A DNA stretch of 64,000 nt from Caballeronia telluris (GCF_001544495.1 NZ_FCNZ02000002.1:62001-126000); one strand, 5' to 3'. Shown: positions 38,242 to 47,518, counted from the first letter of the stretch. Made by a program: numbers and translations. The notes: generated by a model from the letters alone, not told the origin.

Positions 38242-39030
38242 TTACGCACTCGGAGCGTGTCTTCTCGGTCCATGCCACCTAAATGACGACAAGACTGCTT
38301 CCAGAGTTTCCCTTAACCGCAGCATTGACTCAGGTGATACATCGATCTCCCCATAATGGCCGTCTGACATTGTAGATCCATACTTTGAGCACATAAGACC
38401 GTTCAGTATAAGAACCCCACCATTTGGCGCATTGATGAACTCATTTTCAACTGGTTTAAGTTCAAGGGGCTGAGGTTTCCGGCCTGCGCCTAGACCCCGA
38501 GGACGATCTTCAAGGTGTTGGGCCGTATTGCGAACACCACGAAGGTGAGGGAAAGCGTCTGCGAACTTCGCATGATGAGTTGCCACGTCCGCAGGGACTT
38601 TTTCTTCCTTCGCAAGAACGCCGAAGAATTTATCGAAAGCATCGAGCGCGTACAAAAATGCACGGGTGTAAATGAATGACAAGTTATGTTCGAACTCGCA
38701 TGGCACAACGCCGGTTGCCCACCTTTCTCGCTTGAAGCGGACTTCGGTTTCAAAGTGGATTTCGTCAAAATTATCCCAAGGCTGGATGCCAGCATGCATT
38801 TTCTCAACGGCATGCCGGATCTCAGACCGACGCTGCAAATCGCGCTCCCAGTTCTCACGATCTGCAACCGAGCGGCCAATCGACTGCGCGCCAATAAACA
38901 AATTTAATGCCGCATTGGCTTCAAAAAATTGCGATTCAAGAAATCGAAGCTGCCCCTCAATCCGCCACGTCCATTCCCTGTCTTCATAGTCGAGCCATGT
39001 ACCTGGGGTAACTATTTCAAACACAATCAT
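38242..39030 (-). CDS. Uncharacterised protein with RX4H HEPN-like motif
   Basis: A 262-residue cytoplasmic protein with no signal or membrane segment. It is visibly more AT-rich than its neighbours, suggesting acquisition by transfer. The middle is predicted helical (FIYTRAFLYALDAFDKFFGVL, about 119-139). It is followed by R167-N-T-A-Q-H172, an RX4H motif with a polar residue after the arginine, which is the signature of HEPN-type RNases. A beta/Gly-rich C-terminus (NGLMCSKYGSTMSDGHYGEIDVSPESM in part) may be a second domain. The ribosome site AAAGGACG precedes ATG 39030. HEPN membership and any toxin or defence role are inference; no partner antitoxin is identified. Confidence 0.7.
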   Translation of the reverse strand: MIVFEIVTPGTWLDYEDREWTWRIEGQLRFLESQFFEANAALNLFIGAQSIGRSVADRENWERDLQRRSEIRHAVEKMHAGIQPWDNFDEIHFETEVRFKRERWATGVVPCEFEHNLSFIYTRAFLYALDAFDKFFGVLAKEEKVPADVATHHAKFADAFPHLRGVRNTAQHLEDRPRGLGAGRKPQPLELKPVENEFINAPNGGVLILNGLMCSKYGSTMSDGHYGEIDVSPESMLRLRETLEAVLSSFRWHGPRRHAPSA

Positions 39031-39097
39031 GGTCGTCCTTTAACGCTAATATTCTGTTTAGTTTATCTAACACTTTAATTAGTATGCCAGACGACAT
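39017..39097 (-). CDS. Possible short ORF coupled to the HEPN-like gene
   Basis: A frame on the minus strand ending 14 bases inside the HEPN-like gene reads MSSGILIKVLDKLNRILAL... from an ATG at 39097 (26 residues), and is open further upstream to 39220. The helical ending resembles small amphipathic peptides and could be translationally coupled or be the remains of a partner. Coding status is uncertain. Confidence 0.25.
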   Translation of the reverse strand: MSSGILIKVLDKLNRILALKDDHDCV

Positions 39098-39296
39098 TGA
39101 CCATGCCTGCGACCGGACGCCACAGGAATATCTCTTGCACACAACACACGCGGCTTGCCGGGGAATCTGGTCGTCTAGTGGGGTGTTCTGAAGTGAGCGC
39201 AACCGGTCGTTCCGCGACACCTCATTAGCACTTGCGTCCCTCTGCTCACACTGCGCCCATAAAGAAGAAGGGATCGTTGATACGGTTACCCGCTTT

Positions 39297-40571
39297 TCAC
39301 CGCTCCAGCCTAAAACTCACCTCCCCCGGCCTCCCCTCCAACGCCAAACTCGCGCGTACCAAAGGCGACCGACTCACCACCTTCCCCCGCCGAACCACCG
39401 CCGTGCGCGCCGCCCGCAACCGTATCGCCTCCACCGGATCGCGCGCATCCAGCACCACGCAATCCGCGTTGCATCCCACTTCGATCCCATACCCTTCGAT
39501 CCCGAGGATGCGCGCGGGCGTCGTCGTCACCGCGTCGAACGCGGCGCGCATGCCGTCGATGCCCGTCATCTGCGCGACGTGCAGCCCCATGTGCGCGACT
39601 TCGAGCATGTCACCCGAGCCGAGGCTGTACCACGGGTCCATCACGCAGTCGTGGCCGAACGCGACATCGATGCCCGCCGCCAGCAACTCCGGCACGCGCG
39701 TCATGCCCCGCCGCTTCGGATAAGTATCGGAGCGCCCCTGCAGCGTGATGTTGATGAGCGGATTCGCAATCGCCGCGACGCCCGCTTCGCGCATCAGCGG
39801 AATTAGCTTGCTGACGTAGTAGTTGTCCATCGAATGCATCGACGTGAGATGCGAGCCGGTCACGCGTCCGTGCAAGCCGAGCCGGTGCGTTTCGGCGGCG
39901 AGCGTTTCGATGTGGCGCGACATCGGGTCGTCGCTTTCGTCGCAGTGCATGTCGACGCGCAGGCCCTTTTCCGCCGCGAATTCGCACAGCAGTTTCACCG
40001 ACGCCGCGCCGTCCGCCATCGTCCGCTCGAAATGCGGAATGCCGCCGACCACGTCGACACCCAGCGCGATCGCGCGCTTCAGGTTCTCGAACGCGCCCGC
40101 GCAGCGCAATACGCCGTCCTGCGGAAACGCGACCAGTTGCAGGTCGAGATACGGCTTCACGCGGCGCTTCACTTCGAGCAGCGCTTCCACGGCGAGCAGG
40201 CGCGGGTCGCATACGTCGACATGCGAGCGGATCGCGAGCAGACCGCGCGCGACGGCCCAGTCGCAATACTGCATCGCGCGCTCGACGAGCGCTTCCTGCG
40301 TCAGTTCCGGCTTCAGTTCGCCCCAAAGCGCGATGCCTTCGAGCAGCGTCCCCGACGCGTTCACGCGAGGCAGGCCGTAGGAGAGCGTCGCGTCCATGTG
40401 AAAGTGCGCGTCGACGAAAGGCGCGGTCACGAGCGAACCGTCCGCGTCGATTTCTTCGCGCGCGGCGGCCGGCAGATGCGGCTCGATCGCGACGATGCGG
40501 CCGGCTTCCATCCCGATGTCGACGGTATCGCGGGAACGGGCGAGCGCGGCGCGGCGGATGATGAGGTCCAT
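39297..40571 (-). CDS. codA: Cytosine-deaminase-like amidohydrolase
   Basis: A 424-residue amidohydrolase very similar in pattern to E. coli CodA, which converts cytosine to uracil. Metal ligands are visible as H56 and H58 (DAHFHMD), H209 with E212 (MHCDE), H241 (SHLTSMHS) and D308 (FGHDCVMDPW). Start at ATG 40571 has an AAGGAG ribosome site. The E. coli GHDD pair is GHDC here, with cysteine at the second position, which may change substrate preference. No codB permease is adjacent, so it could act on a related pyrimidine or N-heterocycle instead. It is divergent from xthA. Confidence 0.85.
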   Translation of the reverse strand: MDLIIRRAALARSRDTVDIGMEAGRIVAIEPHLPAAAREEIDADGSLVTAPFVDAHFHMDATLSYGLPRVNASGTLLEGIALWGELKPELTQEALVERAMQYCDWAVARGLLAIRSHVDVCDPRLLAVEALLEVKRRVKPYLDLQLVAFPQDGVLRCAGAFENLKRAIALGVDVVGGIPHFERTMADGAASVKLLCEFAAEKGLRVDMHCDESDDPMSRHIETLAAETHRLGLHGRVTGSHLTSMHSMDNYYVSKLIPLMREAGVAAIANPLINITLQGRSDTYPKRRGMTRVPELLAAGIDVAFGHDCVMDPWYSLGSGDMLEVAHMGLHVAQMTGIDGMRAAFDAVTTTPARILGIEGYGIEVGCNADCVVLDARDPVEAIRLRAARTAVVRRGKVVSRSPLVRASLALEGRPGEVSFRLER

Positions 40572-40687
40572 GGGCGACTCCTTGGGCTTGCGGTTTTGTC
40601 GTTCCGGTCGATTGTAGCGGGACAGAAAATGCGCGGGTCCTGGGCGATAATCGAGGTCCCTCGCCACATCGACCCGATACGAGAATC

Positions 40688-41464
40688 GTGAAAATCGCCA
40701 CCTGGAACGTCAATTCCCTCAAAGTCCGCCAGCAGCATGTGATCGACTGGCTCGAACTGAGCCGCGTCGACGTGCTGTGCCTGCAGGAACTGAAGCTCCC
40801 CGACGAGAAATTCCCGCGCGCCGACTTCGAAGCCGCGGGCTTCAAAAGCTGGTTCGCGGGACAGAAGACGTATAACGGCGTCGGCATCCTGGTGCGCGAC
40901 GGCGTCAACGTCGACGAAGCGAGCATTGTGCGCAACATCCCGGGCTTCGACGATCCGCAGCAACGGGTGATCGCCGCGACCGTTGAAGGCGTGCGCATCG
41001 TGTCGGCGTATTTCCCGAATGGACAGGCCGTCGGCAGCGAGAAGTTCGCCTACAAGATGCGCTGGCTGGACGCGCTCGCCGACTGGATCGGCGCCGAGAT
41101 GAAGCTGCATCCGAAGCTCGCGCTGGCGGGCGACTACAACATCGCGCCCGAAGACCGCGACGTGCACGACCCGAAAGCGTGGGAAGGTCAGAACCTGGTG
41201 TCGCCGGAGGAACGAGCGCACTTCGTGCGGCTCGTGGAACTCGGCCTGACCGACGCGTTTCGCAAGTTCGAGCAGCCCGAGAAGCTCTTCACGTGGTGGG
41301 ATTACCGCATGCTGGCGTTTCGCCGCAATGCTGGGCTGCGTATCGACCACATCCTGCTGTCGGCGGAACTGGCGTCGCTTTGCTCGGCCTGCGAAGTCGA
41401 CAAGGTGCCGCGCAAGTGGGATCAGCCGTCGGACCACGCGCCCGTGATCGCGACGATCGGCTGA
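40688..41464 (+). CDS. xthA: Exodeoxyribonuclease III
   Basis: Base-excision-repair AP endonuclease and 3'-5' exonuclease of the EEP family, 258 residues. It begins MKIATWNVNSLKVRQ from a GTG codon at 40688. Catalytic residues are visible in LQELK (E), GDYNIAPEDRDVHDP (D, N), and the C-terminal PSDHAPVIATI (D-H). A GATAAT about 35 bases upstream is the likely -10. Its stop is 24 bases from the convergent ntrC stop. Confidence 0.96.
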   Translation: MKIATWNVNSLKVRQQHVIDWLELSRVDVLCLQELKLPDEKFPRADFEAAGFKSWFAGQKTYNGVGILVRDGVNVDEASIVRNIPGFDDPQQRVIAATVEGVRIVSAYFPNGQAVGSEKFAYKMRWLDALADWIGAEMKLHPKLALAGDYNIAPEDRDVHDPKAWEGQNLVSPEERAHFVRLVELGLTDAFRKFEQPEKLFTWWDYRMLAFRRNAGLRIDHILLSAELASLCSACEVDKVPRKWDQPSDHAPVIATIG

Positions 41465-41488
41465 ACGATTGTGAAGACGCCGCGACGA

Positions 41489-42997
41489 TCAGGCGTCGAG
41501 ATGCAGTTCCTGGATCTTGCGCGTGATCGTATTGCGTCCGATGCCGAGGCGCTCCGCCGCTTCGACCTTGCGGCCGCGCGTGAAATCGAGCGCTTCGCGA
41601 ATCACGGCCGCCTCGAAGCGGCGCGCGAGTTCGTCCATCACATCGGCGGTGTTCTCGCGCAAGAGCCGCGCGACTTCGGTGCGCAAGCCGTTCTCCCACA
41701 CGCTGACCGGCACGCCCGCAGGCGCCGCGCCAGCTAGCGTCGCCGGCATGCCCGACGTGCCGTTGCTACCCGCCGCCGGCTGCGTCATGCCTCCCGAATC
41801 CGCGTTCGCCGCGAGCGCGGTGCTTTCGCCGGCATATTCCTGCGTCGGTGTGAGATCGGGCGGCAGGTCCTTCTGCTCGATCGTCTGCGCGGGCGCCATC
41901 ACCGTAAGCCAGTTGCAGAGGTTTTCGAGCTGCCGAACGTTGCCCGGAAACGGCAGCGACGCGAGATAAGCGAGCGCCTCTTCCGACACGCGCTTCGACT
42001 CGACGCCGAGATCGCGCGCGCTCTTTTGCAGGAAGTGGCGCGTGAGGAGCGGTATGTCCTCGCTGCGTTCGCGCAACGCGGGCAGTCGCAGCCGGATCAC
42101 GTTCAGCCGGTGATACAAGTCCTCGCGGAACAAGCCCTGACGCACACGCGATTCCAGATTCTGGTGCGTCGCCGCGATCACGCGCACGTTCGCCTTGAGC
42201 GGATTGTGACCGCCGACGCGATAAAACTGCCCGTCCGACAACACCCGCAACAGGCGCGTTTGCAGGTCGAACGGCATGTCGCCGATTTCGTCGAGGAAGA
42301 GCGTGCCGTTCTCGGCCTGCTCGAAGCGGCCCTGCCGCATCGCCTGCGCGCCGGTGAACGCGCCGCGCTCGTGGCCGAAGAGTTCGGACTCCAGCAGATC
42401 CTTCGGAATCGCCGCCGTGTTGAGCGCGATGAACGGGCCGTTCGCGCGCGGGCTATGTCGGTGCAATGCGCGCGCGACAAGCTCCTTTCCGGTGCCTGAT
42501 TCGCCCGTGATGAGCACGGTCGCCGCCGAATGCGACAGCCGGCCGATCGCGCGGAACATGTCCTGCATCGCAGGCGCCTGGCCGAGCATCTCCGGCGTCT
42601 CGGTCACGCGGTCGTCATAAGCGGCTTCGCCGCGCATGCTTTCGTCGACGGCGCGGCGGATCAGCTCGACCGCCTTGTCGACGTCGAACGGCTTCGCGAG
42701 ATATTCGAACGCCCCGCCCTGAAACGCGGCGACGGCGCTGTCGAGATCGGAGAACGCGGTCATGATGATGACCGGCAGCCCCGGCAGCCGGTCGCGCACG
42801 GTTTGCAGGAGTTCGAGGCCCGAGCCGCCCGGCATGCGGATGTCGGACACGAGCACCTGTGGACTTTCCTGCTCGAGCGCGGCGAGCGCATCGCGCACGC
42901 CGGAGAAACTGCGCGTCGCGAAGTTCTCGCGTGCCAGGGCTTTTTCGAGCACCCAGCGGATGGATTGGTCGTCGTCTACTATCCAGATCGGCTTCAT
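41489..42997 (-). CDS. ntrC: Nitrogen regulation response regulator NtrC
   Basis: Sigma54-dependent activator of nitrogen genes, 502 residues. The receiver domain has D52 (VSDIRMPGG). The AAA+ domain has Walker A GESGTGKE at 165-172 and the sigma54-contact loop GAFTGA at 212-217. The Fis-type helix-turn-helix at the C-terminus reads VEAAERLGIGRNTITRKIQEL. It follows ntrB by 105 bases. Confidence 0.97.
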   Translation of the reverse strand: MKPIWIVDDDQSIRWVLEKALARENFATRSFSGVRDALAALEQESPQVLVSDIRMPGGSGLELLQTVRDRLPGLPVIIMTAFSDLDSAVAAFQGGAFEYLAKPFDVDKAVELIRRAVDESMRGEAAYDDRVTETPEMLGQAPAMQDMFRAIGRLSHSAATVLITGESGTGKELVARALHRHSPRANGPFIALNTAAIPKDLLESELFGHERGAFTGAQAMRQGRFEQAENGTLFLDEIGDMPFDLQTRLLRVLSDGQFYRVGGHNPLKANVRVIAATHQNLESRVRQGLFREDLYHRLNVIRLRLPALRERSEDIPLLTRHFLQKSARDLGVESKRVSEEALAYLASLPFPGNVRQLENLCNWLTVMAPAQTIEQKDLPPDLTPTQEYAGESTALAANADSGGMTQPAAGSNGTSGMPATLAGAAPAGVPVSVWENGLRTEVARLLRENTADVMDELARRFEAAVIREALDFTRGRKVEAAERLGIGRNTITRKIQELHLDA

Positions 42998-43102
42998 ATC
43001 GTTCGGCGAGAAGTCTTCGTGTGGTTCGGTGTGAGCCCGTCGAAACGCTCAGGCGTCAAATGATGGTCTGGATGATCAAACTGCTTGGTCAGCACCGCGA
43101 CC

Positions 43103-44245
43103 TCAGCTTCCAAACGGAAGCAGGATCGCGAATTCGGTGCAGCCCGGCCGGCTCTCCACTTCGATCAATCCGTCGTGCTGCTGAACGAAGGACTGCGCGA
43201 GCGTGAGGCCGAGACCGCTGCCGTCTTCGCGGCCCGACACGAGCGGATAAAAGATGCGCTCGCGAATATCGCCGGGGATGCCAGGGCCGTTGTCAGTGAT
43301 ACGCAAGTCCAATGCCAGTTTGTGCAGGCGCTTGCCGATCGTGACCTTGCGCGCGATCCGCGTGCGCAGCTCGATCTTGGCGTCGCCCTGCGAAATGCGC
43401 TCGCGCAACGCTTCGGCCGCGTTGCGCACGATATTGAGGAGCGCCTGAATCAGTTGTTCCTTGTCGCCGCGCAGGTCGGGCACGCTCACGTCGTAATCGC
43501 GTTCGATCGTGAGGCCACGCGGAAACTCCGCGAGGATCACCTGCCGCACGCGCTCGCACACTTCGTGGATATTCACATCGCCGACGATATGCGGATGACG
43601 ATGCGGCTCCAGCAAGCGGTCGACGAGCGTTTGCAGCCGGTCGGACTCCTTGATGATCACCTGCGTGTACTCGCGCAGCTCGTCGCGTTCGCGCGCGCCA
43701 AGTTCGAACTCCAGCAACTGCGCGGCGCCGCGAATGCCGCCGAGCGGATTCTTGATCTCGTGCGCGAGATTGCGGATCAACTGCTTGTTGACCGCGGTCA
43801 GATCGTGGATGCGCTCTTCGCGGTCGCTTCTCAGATGCCGCTCGTTCTCGAACAGTTCGAGCAGCACGTAGTCGGCCGCCACTTCGAGGTAGGCGACGAC
43901 CGCATGCACATGCAGCGGCTCGCGCCCCGGGCGTTCGAGCACGGCGTCGAGATGCGTCGCGTTGAAACGGTTTTCCGCAATTTTCGCGATCGTGCCGACC
44001 AGCTCTTCCGCGTTCGCGAAAAGCTCGGGCCAGTGCGTCTGCGTCAACTGCTTTCTCGACATCTCCAGCATCGACTCCGCCGACGGATTCGCATACGCGA
44101 TCTTCAGACTGCGCTTATCCAGCACGAGCACGACGGTCGGCAGCGCCTCCAAACCCGGCAAGAGACCCGTGTGCACGAGCTGCGAATCGTCCGACAGCGC
44201 ATCGGACTGCGTCTTTCTCGACTTGATCAGATTCTTGAGAACCAT
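43103..44245 (-). CDS. ntrB: Nitrogen regulation sensor histidine kinase NtrB
   Basis: Cytoplasmic kinase/phosphatase for NtrC, controlled by PII, 380 residues. A PAS domain at about 30-120 precedes HisKA with H162 (RNLAHEIKNPLGGIRGAAQLLE in part) and the HATPase domain (DNGPGIPGDIRERIF ... GSGLGLTLAQ). It is separated from glnA by a terminator and from ntrC by 105 bases. Confidence 0.97.
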   Translation of the reverse strand: MVLKNLIKSRKTQSDALSDDSQLVHTGLLPGLEALPTVVLVLDKRSLKIAYANPSAESMLEMSRKQLTQTHWPELFANAEELVGTIAKIAENRFNATHLDAVLERPGREPLHVHAVVAYLEVAADYVLLELFENERHLRSDREERIHDLTAVNKQLIRNLAHEIKNPLGGIRGAAQLLEFELGARERDELREYTQVIIKESDRLQTLVDRLLEPHRHPHIVGDVNIHEVCERVRQVILAEFPRGLTIERDYDVSVPDLRGDKEQLIQALLNIVRNAAEALRERISQGDAKIELRTRIARKVTIGKRLHKLALDLRITDNGPGIPGDIRERIFYPLVSGREDGSGLGLTLAQSFVQQHDGLIEVESRPGCTEFAILLPFGS

Positions 44246-44303
44246 CTTGCGATGAGGCCTTGGTCGTGGATCTGTCTTGAAATTCAGGCGCGGCGGCGAT
44301 TAA

Positions 44304-44329
44304 AAAAGGGACGGCGCGCCGTCCCTTTT
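44304..44329 (-). terminator. Intrinsic terminator between glnA and ntrB
   Basis: A 26-base perfect palindrome centred on GGCGCGCC, with AAAAGGG/CCCTTTT ends. On the minus strand it ends in a T-run about 90 bases after the glnA stop. It should lower ntrBC expression relative to glnA. Confidence 0.85.
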
Positions 44330-44417
44330 CTGTCGTTTACCGCGTTGCTCGCAACGAGGCGCGCGCTGCATCGGCCCGTACATCGCACAGGCGATCAACC
44401 CGCGCCATCGAGCGCGC

Positions 44418-45833
44418 TTACAGCGAGTAGTACATTTCGAACTCGATCGGATGCACCGACTGACGGTAGCGTTGCAGCTCGCCCGTCTTCAGTTCGATGT
44501 ACGCGTCGAGCATCGAATCCGTGAACACGCCGCCGCGCGTCAGGAACTCGCGGTCTGCGTCGAGCGCGTCGAGCGCCTGGTCGAGCCCGGCACACACGGT
44601 CGGGATCTTTGCATCCTCTTCCGGCGGCAGGTCGTACAGGTTCTTGTCGGCGGCTTCGCCCGGGTGGATCTTGTTCTGCACGCCGTCGAGACCCGCCATC
44701 ATCAGCGCCGAGAAACACAGGTACGGATTCGCGAGCGGATCCGGGAAGCGCGTTTCAATACGACGGCCCTTCGGATTCGACACGTGCGGAATGCGGATCG
44801 ATGCCGAACGGTTACGCGCCGAGTACGCGAGCTTCACCGGTGCTTCGAAGTGCGGCACGAGACGCTTGTACGAGTTCGTACCCGGGTTCGTGATGGCGTT
44901 GAGCGCGCGAGCGTGCTTGATGATGCCGCCGATGTAGAACAGCGCGAATTCCGACAGGCCCGCGTAGCCGTTGCCCGCGAACAGGTTCTGACCGTCCTTC
45001 CAGATCGACTGGTGAACGTGCATGCCCGAACCGTTGTCGCCGACGACCGGCTTCGGCATGAACGTCGCCGTCTTGCCGTACGTGTGCGCCACGTTGTGGA
45101 TGATGTACTTCATCTGCTGCAGCCAGTCGGCGCGCTGAACGAGCGTCGAGAACTTCGTGCCGATTTCGTTCTGGCCCTGGCCCGCCACTTCGTGGTGGTG
45201 CACTTCGACCGGAATGCCGATCTGTTCGAGCAACAGACACATTTCCGAGCGGATGTCCTGGAACGTGTCGACCGGTGCGACCGGGAAGTAGCCGCCCTTC
45301 GTGCCCGGACGGTGGCCGGTGTTGCCGCCTTCGAAGTCCATCGTCGACGACCACGGTGCTTCTTCCGAACCGATCTTGACGAACGTGCCCGACTGGTCGG
45401 TGCCGAACTTGATCGAGTCGAAAATGAAGAATTCCGGTTCCGGACCGAAATAGGCCGTGTCGCCCAGGCCCGAGCTCTTCAGGTACGCTTCGGCGCGTTT
45501 CGCGAGCGAGCGCGGGTCGCGTTCATAGCCCTTGCCGTCCGACGGTTCGACGACGTCGCACGACAGCACGAGCGTCGATTCCTCGTAGAACGGGTCGATG
45601 AAGGCGGTGTCGGCGTCCGGCACGAGCAGCATGTCCGACGCTTCGATGCCCTTCCAGCCGGCGATGGACGAACCGTCGAAAGCGTGGCCGCTTTCAAATT
45701 TGTCTTCGTCGAATGCCGAAACCGGCACCGAAACGTGTTGTTCTTTGCCGCGCGTGTCGGTGAAACGGAAATCGACAAACTTGACGTCCTCGTCCTTGAC
45801 GAGTTGCATGACGTCGGCCACGGATTTACTCAT
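44418..45833 (-). CDS. glnA: Glutamine synthetase, type I
   Basis: ATP-dependent ammonia assimilation, dodecameric enzyme of 471 residues. Visible motifs: the DGSS signature near the N-terminus ([11 protein letters not shown]), [12 protein letters not shown] metal/substrate motif, and the adenylylation tyrosine Y400 in NLYDLPPEE. It is therefore a GSI-beta enzyme under GlnE control. Upstream are a sigma54 promoter and NtrC boxes. Confidence 0.98.
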   Translation of the reverse strand: MSKSVADVMQLVKDEDVKFVDFRFTDTRGKEQHVSVPVSAFDEDKFESGHAFDGSSIAGWKGIEASDMLLVPDADTAFIDPFYEESTLVLSCDVVEPSDGKGYERDPRSLAKRAEAYLKSSGLGDTAYFGPEPEFFIFDSIKFGTDQSGTFVKIGSEEAPWSSTMDFEGGNTGHRPGTKGGYFPVAPVDTFQDIRSEMCLLLEQIGIPVEVHHHEVAGQGQNEIGTKFSTLVQRADWLQQMKYIIHNVAHTYGKTATFMPKPVVGDNGSGMHVHQSIWKDGQNLFAGNGYAGLSEFALFYIGGIIKHARALNAITNPGTNSYKRLVPHFEAPVKLAYSARNRSASIRIPHVSNPKGRRIETRFPDPLANPYLCFSALMMAGLDGVQNKIHPGEAADKNLYDLPPEEDAKIPTVCAGLDQALDALDADREFLTRGGVFTDSMLDAYIELKTGELQRYRQSVHPIEFEMYYSL

Positions 45834-45911
45834 TACCTATCTCCTGATTAACAAAAGTCGGCGAACGACTTCGCCGCCCCGTACCGATCCGAAAACTATC
45901 GGCGTCTACAA

Positions 45912-45927
45912 AGCAGCTTCCATGCCA
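45912..45927 (-). promoter_or_regulatory. Sigma54 (-24/-12) promoter of glnA
   Basis: On the minus strand TGGCATGGAAGCTGCT matches TGGCACGNNNNTTGCW, with the invariant GG and GC 12 bases apart. Transcription should start near 45900, about 65 bases before the glnA ATG. Confidence 0.85.
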
Positions 45928-45931
45928 AGAC

Positions 45932-45946
45932 GCACCATCGTTGCGC
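45932..45946. promoter_or_regulatory. Degenerate NtrC box next to the glnA sigma54 promoter
   Basis: GCAC N7 GCGC, one mismatch from GCAC N7 GTGC. It is directly upstream of the -24 element; a weak or modulating site. Confidence 0.45.
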
Positions 45947-46027
45947 CAAGCAATTGAAGCAGCGCGCATTTTCGGTGAAGGTTCCCTTTTCGCCGCTCGG
46001 TCCGTTCGATGGCCGACGCGCGGTAGT

Positions 46028-46042
46028 GCACGAAAATGGTGC
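46028..46042. promoter_or_regulatory. Perfect NtrC binding site
   Basis: GCAC GAAAATG GTGC fits the NtrC consensus GCAC N7 GTGC exactly. It is about 130 bases upstream of the predicted glnA start, the usual place for an NtrC enhancer. Confidence 0.8.
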
Positions 46043-46097
46043 TTCATCCAGCTACTCGTCTAACGTTAGCACCGAAACGAGGCATTCGATGTTTCGC

Positions 46098-46112
46098 GCA
46101 CCAACTTGATGC
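46098..46112. promoter_or_regulatory. Second upstream NtrC-like box
   Basis: GCAC CAACTTG ATGC, one mismatch from consensus, about 70 bases (near seven helical turns) from the perfect site. The rest of the 372-base gap before glnA shows no gene. Confidence 0.45.
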
Positions 46113-46205
46113 ATTGCGCAGGCGGTCGCGTCTCTTAGCGCAGGCTCACAGGCCGCGGCACCGTCACGCTAGAATGAGCTTTTAAGCTCTCCGGAGACTT
46201 GCGTC

Positions 46206-46670
46206 ATGAGCACGCTCGAGCAGTTATACGGTCAGGCCACGGCTCGCGCCGCCGAGAACCGCTTGCCCTACGCCGGCGCCATTCTGCCCACTGAGGCGTT
46301 CGAATTGCTGCAACTCGATCCGCGCGTGCGCCTCGTCGACGTTCGCACCCGCGCGGAACTCGACTGGGTTGGCCGCCCGGCGATCGACGGCGCGCAGTAC
46401 GCCCACATCGAGTGGATCCGCTACCCGGGCTCGGTGCCGAATGCCGAGTTTATCGAACAACTACGGCAAGTTGCCACCCCGGATACCCCGGTTTTGTTCC
46501 TCTGCCGCAGCGCGGCGCGCTCCAAGCTCGCCGCGGTGGCCGCGCAGAAAGAAGGCTTCACGCAGGCGTTCGACCTGCTGGAAGGTTTCGAAGGCGACAA
46601 GGACTCGCAGGGCCATCGCAAGACCGTGTCGGGCTGGTGCTTCCGCAAACTGCCGTGGATCGGCGCCTGA
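46206..46670 (+). CDS. Rhodanese-like domain protein
   Basis: A 154-residue single-domain sulfurtransferase-like protein. The active-site loop CRSAARS begins at C100, so catalysis is possible. DVRTRAEL near residue 45-52 is the other conserved motif. A TAGAAT and a CCGGAG ribosome site precede the ATG. It is convergent with the CinA-like gene. The sulfur acceptor is unknown. Confidence 0.88.
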   Translation: MSTLEQLYGQATARAAENRLPYAGAILPTEAFELLQLDPRVRLVDVRTRAELDWVGRPAIDGAQYAHIEWIRYPGSVPNAEFIEQLRQVATPDTPVLFLCRSAARSKLAAVAAQKEGFTQAFDLLEGFEGDKDSQGHRKTVSGWCFRKLPWIGA

Positions 46671-46702
46671 GAGCCGCTCGGAGTCGTTGAAACCGCCGGC
46701 CG

Positions 46703-47509
46703 TCACGCGTCCGGCTGCGCCTCCACTATTTCCCCGCCGAGGGCGTGGACGCCCTCGCGCAGCGCTTCGAAAGCCGCGCCCGCGGTCTCCGGATCGCCTT
46801 TCACACCAAGATCGATATGAGCGCGCGCGTAGATCGCCCCGCGCGACGCATCGCCGACGCTCGGCAGGCTGAACACCCGCACGCCCGGAAAGTCCTGCTC
46901 GATCGCGACCATCAGCGGCGTGATGCGCGACTCGGGCAGTCCGAACACCAGCACGGACCGCTCGACATAAGGCTTCGCGTGATGCAGATGCGCGTACTTC
47001 GTGTCGAGCACCCATTCGATCATCGGCCACGCCATCACCGGAAAGCCCGGCACGAAATGATGATCGGCGACAGAAAAACCGGGAATCCGGTTGTAGCTGT
47101 TCGGAATGATCGACGCGCCCTGCGGGAAGGTTCCCATGTTGAGCCGGTGCAGGTTCTCGGGCGACTCCAGATCGACCGGCTTGCCCGCCGCCATGTCGAT
47201 CACGCGCGCCCGAATCAGCTCCGCGGCTTCTGGATGCAGCGCGAGCGGCACGCCGAGCGCGCGGGCGGCGCATTGCCGCGTGTGATCATCGGGCGTCGCG
47301 CCGATGCCGCCCGTCGAGAACACCACGTCATTCGACGCGAACGTGCGCGCGAGTGTCGCCGTGATGCGCGCGGGGTCGTCGCCGATGTATTCCGCCCAGT
47401 CGAGCGTGAGACCGCGCGCCGCCAGCAATTCGATGATTTTCGGCAGATGCTTGTCCGAGCGCCGGCCGGACAGAATTTCATCGCCGATGATGATGACGCC
47501 AAAGCCCAT
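46703..47509 (-). CDS. CinA-like molybdopterin-binding domain protein
   Basis: A 268-residue protein made of a MoCF_biosynth (MoaB/MogA-like) domain (GFGVIIIGDEILSGRRSDKH; VVFSTGGIGATPDDHTRQCAARA) with a unique C-terminal part. CinA N-terminal domains are linked to pyridine-nucleotide recycling. The C-terminal CinA amidohydrolase domain is absent. It is 9 bases after the EI24 gene, so the two are co-transcribed. Confidence 0.88.
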   Translation of the reverse strand: MGFGVIIIGDEILSGRRSDKHLPKIIELLAARGLTLDWAEYIGDDPARITATLARTFASNDVVFSTGGIGATPDDHTRQCAARALGVPLALHPEAAELIRARVIDMAAGKPVDLESPENLHRLNMGTFPQGASIIPNSYNRIPGFSVADHHFVPGFPVMAWPMIEWVLDTKYAHLHHAKPYVERSVLVFGLPESRITPLMVAIEQDFPGVRVFSLPSVGDASRGAIYARAHIDLGVKGDPETAGAAFEALREGVHALGGEIVEAQPDA

Positions 47510-47518
47510 GAAAGCCTC

